From positions 1 to 17,750 of the forward strand of contig DAON01000073.1 in the NCBI GenBank assembly GCA_002501885.1: DNA of 17,750 nucleotides. Direction: 5' to 3'. The notes below the pieces were generated by a model that was given only the letters and a program-made list of their open reading frames with translations, did no database searches and was not told the DNA's origin. The stretch comes from Euryarchaeota archaeon UBA220. GTDB lineage: Archaea; Thermoplasmatota; Poseidoniia; Poseidoniales; Thalassarchaeaceae. Made by a program: the position numbers and the translations under genes. Of this stretch, positions 14,001 through 17,750 are shown piece after piece. Numbering within the stretch: position 1 is the stretch's first letter; each line of letters starts with the position of its first letter.

Positions 14001-14864
14001 GGTGACTGGGCTCTATCATTTGGAGACATAGCCGCTCCAATGAAGTCAATCGGAGGATGGGGACTTCTGCTTTCTGTGCTGCTAATGTTCGCCGAATGGC
14101 TTGGAGCAAACATCCCGTCTATCCGCAATCCTGCCCCGGCATCCGCGCTTGCATCACAAACTGCTTACAATATCGTGAAGGGATTCTCAACACGATCTTC
14201 ATTCATACTGATATTCCTCTGTCTTCTATCTGAATTGTATCTCTTCACAGACCCGATTGTTGTTGACATATTCATCAACGAGGCAGGATGGTCTCAGACC
14301 AAGTATAACGGCATCATGGGAGGCATAGTAATCGCTTTCATGATGCTTGGGCAGATTGTAGGTGGTATGCTAGGAGATAAATTTGGAGTCAGAGAAATTT
14401 CGATGATTGGATTCACATTACTTGCCTTGTCAAACGCTACTCTTGCTCTGATTAGTGACTACTGGACTAACACCAATCTGATGGTCGCTTATCTTTGTAT
14501 TCGGGCCATCATCAATGGAGTGGCTTGGATATGCGTCATTGCAGTAGCCATGAGACTAACCTTCTCCAAGGCTGGAGGTTCTCAATTCACAGCATACATG
14601 TCGATGTTCAACCTCTCTGCAATAATGGCCTATCTATTCACGGGTACTATGACTCAGAGATTCGATTACATTACTTGCCTTTACATCGGTGCTGCCCTAA
14701 CTCTATTCACAGTGATTCTACTATGGTTCATCGACCCAGACGAGGTTGATAGAGTCCTTGAGGGACGCTTTGGAGATGATGAGGAAGAGTTTGATGGAGA
14801 CCTAGGAGAGAGTGCATGGTGGTCTGACGAAGAGGAGGAGGAGCCAGTTGTCTCAGGTGCGTGA
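11034..14864 (+). CDS. Secreted subtilisin-like (S8) protease fused to an AmpG/PAT-type MFS transporter
   Basis: One uninterrupted 1276-codon frame with two unrelated halves. Residues 1-27 are a signal peptide; 91-157 look like an I9-type propeptide; 183-515 are an S8 protease with Asp190 (ILDTG), His257 (GTHGTHVAG), oxyanion Asn364 (SAGN) and Ser441 (GTSMATP). Six cysteines (210, 229, 296, 297, 374, 490) could form disulfides. Residues 525-616 are a beta-rich, Ig-like domain. A membrane segment at 631-650 leads to a basic then amphipathic linker (651-712). From 716 on there are about 14 hydrophobic segments with AmpG/PAT marks: LYVAQGLPSGF, LPWTFKFIWGPVIDM (761-775), SLQDVSVDALAVD (827-839) and KRGGVIFGGAVLG. 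An acidic loop (915-945) and acidic tail (1234-1276) lie at cytoplasmic positions. The inferred topology, protease out and transporter N-terminus in, is consistent. Peptides or muropeptides may be imported; the substrate is unknown. Confidence 0.93.
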   Translation: MVGRRAALATAIALLFLIPLASSTIVAEREAGGFDADGNWISSVEHDVHPNWWLYWSRDKDGNELDDRLEWLLEQPAEIQQDWWKRAPSGSARIFVDYNHHPTDADIAALEELGVEVTFRFTYLDTISATAPFESILDPDAIRSLPGVVMVEDLGLAEPNMHEAVPNMGVDAVWQDLGLDGTGSVIAILDTGVRGDHEGLNDMDDDPFTCIDDPPDPLDPNPQPIPADCDPKVIAFYDAVFTDEEHDPSESFDSGTHGTHVAGIAAGSGGGQTDPTTGLRYVGAAPGAWLINILACCDGDIEDVMQGAQWAIDNKDVHNIDIVTSSLGEQQFEIHFDNDGNSAWSRQMDMVVEAGIITTLSAGNEFGGATFAGCNTIDSPGDARLPVTVASLDKDLGLAIYSSRGYTSDMRVKPDVATIGSSIMAPDAATQDGYTSKSGTSMATPLMAGIAALMVQANPDITPTEFKDIIAAHSIEREIVLLDDPGFNDCSLLETRPDNEFGYGQADPVAFVEAAGSIDRSLNVTMDIETLQEVGNESYISGTASGGAPGMGVVEVKVGGGEWKGAADLSKNGDWSTWRVKLDPHTESGNSTVYARLVVSEDSISPIDARRVVLIDGQSASGGIEGLTSLGSWVFFIPFALALALLAFIMTTERWDRKFSDVIAKSVSIDSDTELDTGGGILNRIRDGIIAFFSTFGSFIRGLRNGEALTENKASRTIALCILYVAQGLPSGFANVAFVAFLVTNGVEVEQIALLFATVYLPWTFKFIWGPVIDMVTFPKYGVRRPWVLFAETGMIISLAALLMVPDLVASLQLATILLFIHNLFSSLQDVSVDALAVDILEPDEVATVNGLMFASKRGGVIFGGAVLGMLVVPYGIKSAIMVQLPLLVLIMLVPLFLRERPSNSLFPWSKKSEHAEDSQPVEEEIVEAEEVLPWESDHPEEFTQARWVATNLYENKISPVALILWLSIGSLLLWGAFAIIHQLTNTYTGDWALSFGDIAAPMKSIGGWGLLLSVLLMFAEWLGANIPSIRNPAPASALASQTAYNIVKGFSTRSSFILIFLCLLSELYLFTDPIVVDIFINEAGWSQTKYNGIMGGIVIAFMMLGQIVGGMLGDKFGVREISMIGFTLLALSNATLALISDYWTNTNLMVAYLCIRAIINGVAWICVIAVAMRLTFSKAGGSQFTAYMSMFNLSAIMAYLFTGTMTQRFDYITCLYIGAALTLFTVILLWFIDPDEVDRVLEGRFGDDEEEFDGDLGESAWWSDEEEEEPVVSGA

Positions 14865-15114
14865 GCATCTTGAGTCCGCAGATACGGACTTCCTGTTCTT
14901 TTCTCAGACAATTTGTCCCTACTGTACTAGGGCTGAAAGAACCTTAGAAGCGCATGGTCTAACTTACACAGAAATCAATCTCGACCTCTATGATGGACTT
15001 AGGGAACAAGTGGTAGTAGAGACAAGACACAGAACCGTTCCTGTGTTATTCGACCTTAGAGGAGATGAGCCAATCTTCGTTGGCGGGTCTGATCACTTGC
15101 TAGAGTATCTCTAG
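14848..15114 (+). CDS. Glutaredoxin (dithiol CPYC type)
   Basis: A small thiol-disulfide oxidoreductase of the thioredoxin fold. The frame shows FFSQTICPYCTRAERTLEAHGLTYTEINLD with the classic Cys-Pro-Tyr-Cys site, the cis-proline motif TVPVLF and a late FVGGSDHLLEYL matching the glutathione-binding GGxdel region. The start is uncertain. GTG at 14812, TTG at 14848 and GTG at 14857 are all in frame, and no ATG is available. TTG at 14848 is chosen because AGGAGG-type sequence at 14833-14843 lies at good ribosome-binding distance, though those bases also encode the acidic tail of the preceding gene. The gene overlaps the protease-transporter gene by 17 bases and so is probably translationally coupled. 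Its stop TAG shares the palindrome CTAG with the stop of the convergent lipoprotein gene. Glutathione itself is not expected in most archaea, so another thiol may serve. Confidence 0.85.
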   Translation: MSQVREHLESADTDFLFFSQTICPYCTRAERTLEAHGLTYTEINLDLYDGLREQVVVETRHRTVPVLFDLRGDEPIFVGGSDHLLEYL

Positions 15115-16064
15115 AGTGTCCAAGAACTGGTAATCCCGCCAGCTATCCTAATTCTGAGATAGGTATCTCCTGTGAATGTGGCTGTCAATGTGTATTCTTC
15201 GGAAGGGTAAGGTATGGTACCAAGGGTTCCGTATTCGCTGGCCCCTGGGCCCCAGACTCTCTCTAAAGCCGAGACAGAGAAATGGTCCCGGAGGGTCAAT
15301 GTGATGCTTGATGAACCGGTCCCACACTCAGCATCAAGGAAGTAAATCATCTCATCCCACTCGCCATCATTGGGGTGTCCGCTGACAAAGAAAGTGTCAC
15401 GAATCTCAATATCAGGGCCAGTGTCCTCCCATGTATCCGAGTATAAATCGCCTCCGCGTACGAAGTACACATCACCGGTATGCCCCTCGCCGTTGTCTGC
15501 TAGCATCATCCGCATCTGCTCTATCTCAGCAGAGTCCTTCCAGATGAAGGAAGAAAAGAAGCCAGCACTTCTGTCGTAGACATAGTCTATCCTCCCTCCG
15601 TCGTCAGAATCTGCTCTTATTGTCACATAGTCGCTCGATAGGTCAATCACTGATGCCTGCCACTCAATAGAGAATAATGTGAACTCCCAAGAATTATCCT
15701 TCTCCAAGGGGAATTCCATGACAGGCTGTGCAACACCATTCTCGAACGCTGCCAAATCTTCGTGAGTAATTCTGCCTAGGAATGGATTGTGATTGAGGAC
15801 TGCATGCCTACGCGCCTCGGTTAGACTCGATATCGCCAGCATATTGGCAGTTCCACTCTCTTCGCTCACCGAAGCCACTACTAATCGGGCAGTATCATCA
15901 GTGTATTCGGGCGTAGAGAAGGTGTATAGCCACCAATCTCCGACTTCCCAGACAGGAACATCAGCCGAGTCATTGCCCGATATTGCGTCTGTGACAGCGG
16001 TACATCCAGATAGCGAGGCGGTGAATAGCAACACGGCCAGTGACGCGCTCACAGTCCCACGCAT
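15111..16064 (-). CDS. Secreted lipoprotein of unknown function
   Basis: A 317-residue protein with an N-terminal lipoprotein signal: hydrophobic SASLAVLLFTASLSGC (6-21) with a lipobox ending at Cys21, which would be lipidated on the outer face of the membrane. The rest is acidic and predicted beta-rich, with no membrane segment. A tryptophan-rich VPVWEVGDWWLYTFSTPEY (36-54) opens the mature domain, a GDWW-Y type seen in archaeal surface proteins. Only two later cysteines are not obvious as a motif, and I recognise no catalytic pattern. The start ATG at 16064 gives the expected signal length. The gene converges on the glutaredoxin gene, the two stop codons overlapping within CTAG at 15111-15114. 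It lies 48 bases after the pyrophosphatase gene on the same strand, with a hairpin in between. Confidence 0.85.
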   Translation of the reverse strand: MRGTVSASLAVLLFTASLSGCTAVTDAISGNDSADVPVWEVGDWWLYTFSTPEYTDDTARLVVASVSEESGTANMLAISSLTEARRHAVLNHNPFLGRITHEDLAAFENGVAQPVMEFPLEKDNSWEFTLFSIEWQASVIDLSSDYVTIRADSDDGGRIDYVYDRSAGFFSSFIWKDSAEIEQMRMMLADNGEGHTGDVYFVRGGDLYSDTWEDTGPDIEIRDTFFVSGHPNDGEWDEMIYFLDAECGTGSSSITLTLRDHFSVSALERVWGPGASEYGTLGTIPYPSEEYTLTATFTGDTYLRIRIAGGITSSWTL

Positions 16065-16080
16065 GCTTGCGCGTGACGCC

Positions 16081-16100
16081 CGTCAGTCATGAGACTGACG
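16081..16100 (-). terminator. Perfect 8-base hairpin between the pyrophosphatase and lipoprotein genes
   Basis: CGTCAGTC (16081-16088), a 4-base loop and GACTGACG (16093-16100) form a perfect stem-loop 12 bases after the pyrophosphatase stop and 16 bases before the lipoprotein start. As an RNA hairpin it could mark the 3' end of the pyrophosphatase transcript. No T-run follows it on the minus strand, so it is not a classical intrinsic terminator, and an operator for the lipoprotein gene is equally possible. Confidence 0.35.
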
Positions 16101-16112
16101 CAGTCGGGATAT

Positions 16113-17750
16113 TCAGAATAGACCGCTCGAAGCGCCTACTACTGCTACTATCGACATCAGCTTGATGAGGATGTTCAGCGAAGGTCCGCTGGTGTCCTTG
16201 AACGGGTCGCCGATGGTATCTCCGATGACCGCCGCATCGTGAGACGCATCACCCTTGACTGCACCCTCGATGTGACCTTGCTCGATTGCCTTCTTCGCGT
16301 TATCCCAAGCACCACCGGCGTTGGCCATGAATAGGGCCATCAGAACTCCGGCTACAAGGGAACCTGCTAGCAGACCGCCAAGGGCCTCTGGTCCGATTGC
16401 CATTCCGACGATTATAGGCGCGGAAACCGCAACCACTCCGGGCATTATCATCTCACGCAGAGCAGCCTCTGTTGAAATCTCAACACACCTCTGGCTGTCG
16501 GGCTTGACGCCCTCTCTGCCTTCTAGGAGGCCCTCAATCTCTGCGAATTGTCTTCGAATCTCGACTACCATGTCGTTTGCCGCCTTACCGACTGAAGTCA
16601 TGGTCATAGCTGCTACAACGAATGGTAGAGCACCACCAATTAGTAGACCGATCACGACATTTGGATTGGTCAATGCCAAATCCTCAGCATTGAGTTCTGC
16701 TGCAGTTCCGAAAGCTGCGAAAAGAGCTAGTGCAGTTAGAGCAGCACTACCGATTGCAAATCCTTTACCGATGGCAGCAGTGGTGTTTCCGATTGAGTCT
16801 AGGCTATCGGTAATCTCTCTAACATCTGAACCCAATTCTCCCATCTCGGCTATTCCTCCGGCGTTATCTGCTACAGGACCGTATGCATCGACAGTCATTG
16901 TCACTCCAACAGTTGCTAACATTCCCATAGCGGCCATGGCGATTCCATACAATCCATGAGCATCTGTAGCGCCGTCTGGAGAAACCATGACATCGTTAGC
17001 CACGAATATTCCTGCAGCAATTAGCAGTATTGGCAGGAATGTCGACATCATCCCAACCGAAAGACCAGCGATAGCATTAGTGGCAGGACCAGTCTTGGAC
17101 ATGTTTCCGATATGCGGAATCGCCTTGACCTTGAATCCGAAAACATCCTCAATCCCTGTGTAGTACTCTGTGACTAGTCCAATCAGTATACCGACTAGTG
17201 AACCAGCGATTACAGCTAGCATTGGCTCGGTGCCAGTTTCTAGGCCGAAGTAGTCGATTCCGAACCAGCCAGCGGCCCAAAATAGGCCAGCAGCGATGAA
17301 AGTAGTATTCCTTAGGGCAGCAGCGGGATCGCCACCCTTGAGTAACTTCATGCTGAATACACCGATGATTGAAGCCGCGTATCCGACTAGACCCAACATG
17401 ATTGGAAGTGTGATGTAGTCGGCCCCCATATCTGCGGACTGGGCGATTACCATAGCTGCAATAATTGAGCCTACGAACGACTCGAAGATGTCAGCACCCA
17501 TGCCTGCAACATCACCGACATTATCTCCGACATTGTCTGCAATTACGCCAGGGTTGCGAGGATCATCTTCTGGGATCCCAGCCTCGACCTTACCCACCAA
17601 GTCTGCGCCTACATCGGCTGCCTTGGTGTAGATTCCGCCACCGACTCTAGCGAACAGAGCGATGGAAGAGGCACCCATACCGAATCCAGCAACATTCTGG
17701 ACCTCGGGTCCAGTACCTAGCCAGTAAGCCATCAGAGAGATTCCTAGAAG
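16113..17750 (-). CDS. hppA: Membrane-bound ion-translocating pyrophosphatase, C-terminal part (cut by window edge)
   Basis: Hydrolyses pyrophosphate and pumps H+ or Na+ across the membrane. The frame is open to the last base of the window (545 codons seen), and full-length enzymes are about 680-770 residues, so the N-terminus lies beyond the right edge. Numbered from the Met at 17732, the catalytic signatures are GGGIYTKAADVGADLVGKVEAGIPEDDPRNP (31-61), DNVGDNVGDVAGMGAD (66-81), DAYGPVADNAGGIAEM (282-297) and the C-terminal GGAWDNAKKAIE and GDTIGDPFKDTSGPSLNIL. GNTTAAIGKGFAIG (315-328) carries Ala319 and Gly322 at the two positions that mark K+-dependent enzymes. Glu84 in GADIFESFVG is at the place used by Na+-pumping enzymes, so the pumped ion is open. 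The stop is 48 bases from the lipoprotein start. Confidence 0.97.
   Translation of the reverse strand, partial: LLGISLMAYWLGTGPEVQNVAGFGMGASSIALFARVGGGIYTKAADVGADLVGKVEAGIPEDDPRNPGVIADNVGDNVGDVAGMGADIFESFVGSIIAAMVIAQSADMGADYITLPIMLGLVGYAASIIGVFSMKLLKGGDPAAALRNTTFIAAGLFWAAGWFGIDYFGLETGTEPMLAVIAGSLVGILIGLVTEYYTGIEDVFGFKVKAIPHIGNMSKTGPATNAIAGLSVGMMSTFLPILLIAAGIFVANDVMVSPDGATDAHGLYGIAMAAMGMLATVGVTMTVDAYGPVADNAGGIAEMGELGSDVREITDSLDSIGNTTAAIGKGFAIGSAALTALALFAAFGTAAELNAEDLALTNPNVVIGLLIGGALPFVVAAMTMTSVGKAANDMVVEIRRQFAEIEGLLEGREGVKPDSQRCVEISTEAALREMIMPGVVAVSAPIIVGMAIGPEALGGLLAGSLVAGVLMALFMANAGGAWDNAKKAIEQGHIEGAVKGDASHDAAVIGDTIGDPFKDTSGPSLNILIKLMSIVAVVGASSGLF

Noticed and set aside
16321..16959. A 212-codon open frame on the plus strand opposite the pyrophosphatase gene
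   Set aside because: Its product is a low-complexity Ala/Ile/Pro/Ser string produced by the reverse complement of a well-conserved gene, with no motif.
1..17750. tRNA, rRNA, CRISPR, transposase or phage genes
   Set aside because: Nearly all of the window is accounted for by conserved proteins; the gaps are short and none holds a cloverleaf, spaced repeats or terminal inverted repeats.

Overview
The window most resembles a chromosomal segment from a planktonic euryarchaeon of the Thermoplasmatota, such as Marine Group II/III (Poseidoniales-like). This is an inference from gene content; there is no rRNA or other phylogenetic marker in the window. The pointers are an archaeal RibL-type FAD synthetase and an archaeal-type DHBP synthase beside a bacterial/haloarchaeal-type riboflavin synthase, a membrane pyrophosphatase, heavy use of AGA/AGG arginine codons, secreted proteins with signal peptides or a lipobox, and very tight gene packing. 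No tRNA, rRNA, CRISPR array, insertion sequence or phage gene was seen, and no gap between genes exceeds about 140 bases.

Layout, left to right. (1) Bases 1-5839, minus strand: the start of a Na+/Ca2+ exchanger-type antiporter (cut by the left edge), a fused 2-oxoacid dehydrogenase E1 alpha-beta protein with an N-terminal zinc ribbon, a ThiF/MoeB-rhodanese protein, a small membrane protein and thioredoxin reductase. (2) Bases 5920-7825, plus strand: a more AT-rich pair, a DoxX-like membrane protein and a membrane-anchored FAD oxidoreductase. (3) Bases 7833-10049, minus strand: a four-gene riboflavin/FAD operon, transcribed ribB-ribL-ribE-ribH. (4) Bases 10114-15114, plus strand, divergent from the rib operon: a GHMP-family sugar kinase, a 1276-residue protein joining a secreted subtilisin-like protease to an AmpG/PAT-type major facilitator transporter, and a CPYC glutaredoxin. 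(5) Bases 15111-17750, minus strand: a secreted lipoprotein and a K+-dependent membrane pyrophosphatase cut by the right edge.

How the genes fit together. The rib genes make riboflavin from ribulose 5-phosphate and the pyrimidine intermediate, and RibL converts FMN to FAD. FAD is needed by thioredoxin reductase and the FAD oxidoreductase nearby. The E1 protein is one component of a 2-oxoacid dehydrogenase complex; its E2 and E3 partners are not in the window. The pyrophosphatase and the antiporter belong to ion energetics.

The most unusual object is the protease-transporter fusion. Its predicted topology places the protease outside the cell and ties it to an importer in the same chain. A perfect 9-base inverted repeat surrounds its start codon. 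Two further perfect inverted repeats lie in short intergenic regions, one between the divergent ribB and sugar kinase genes and one between the pyrophosphatase and lipoprotein genes.
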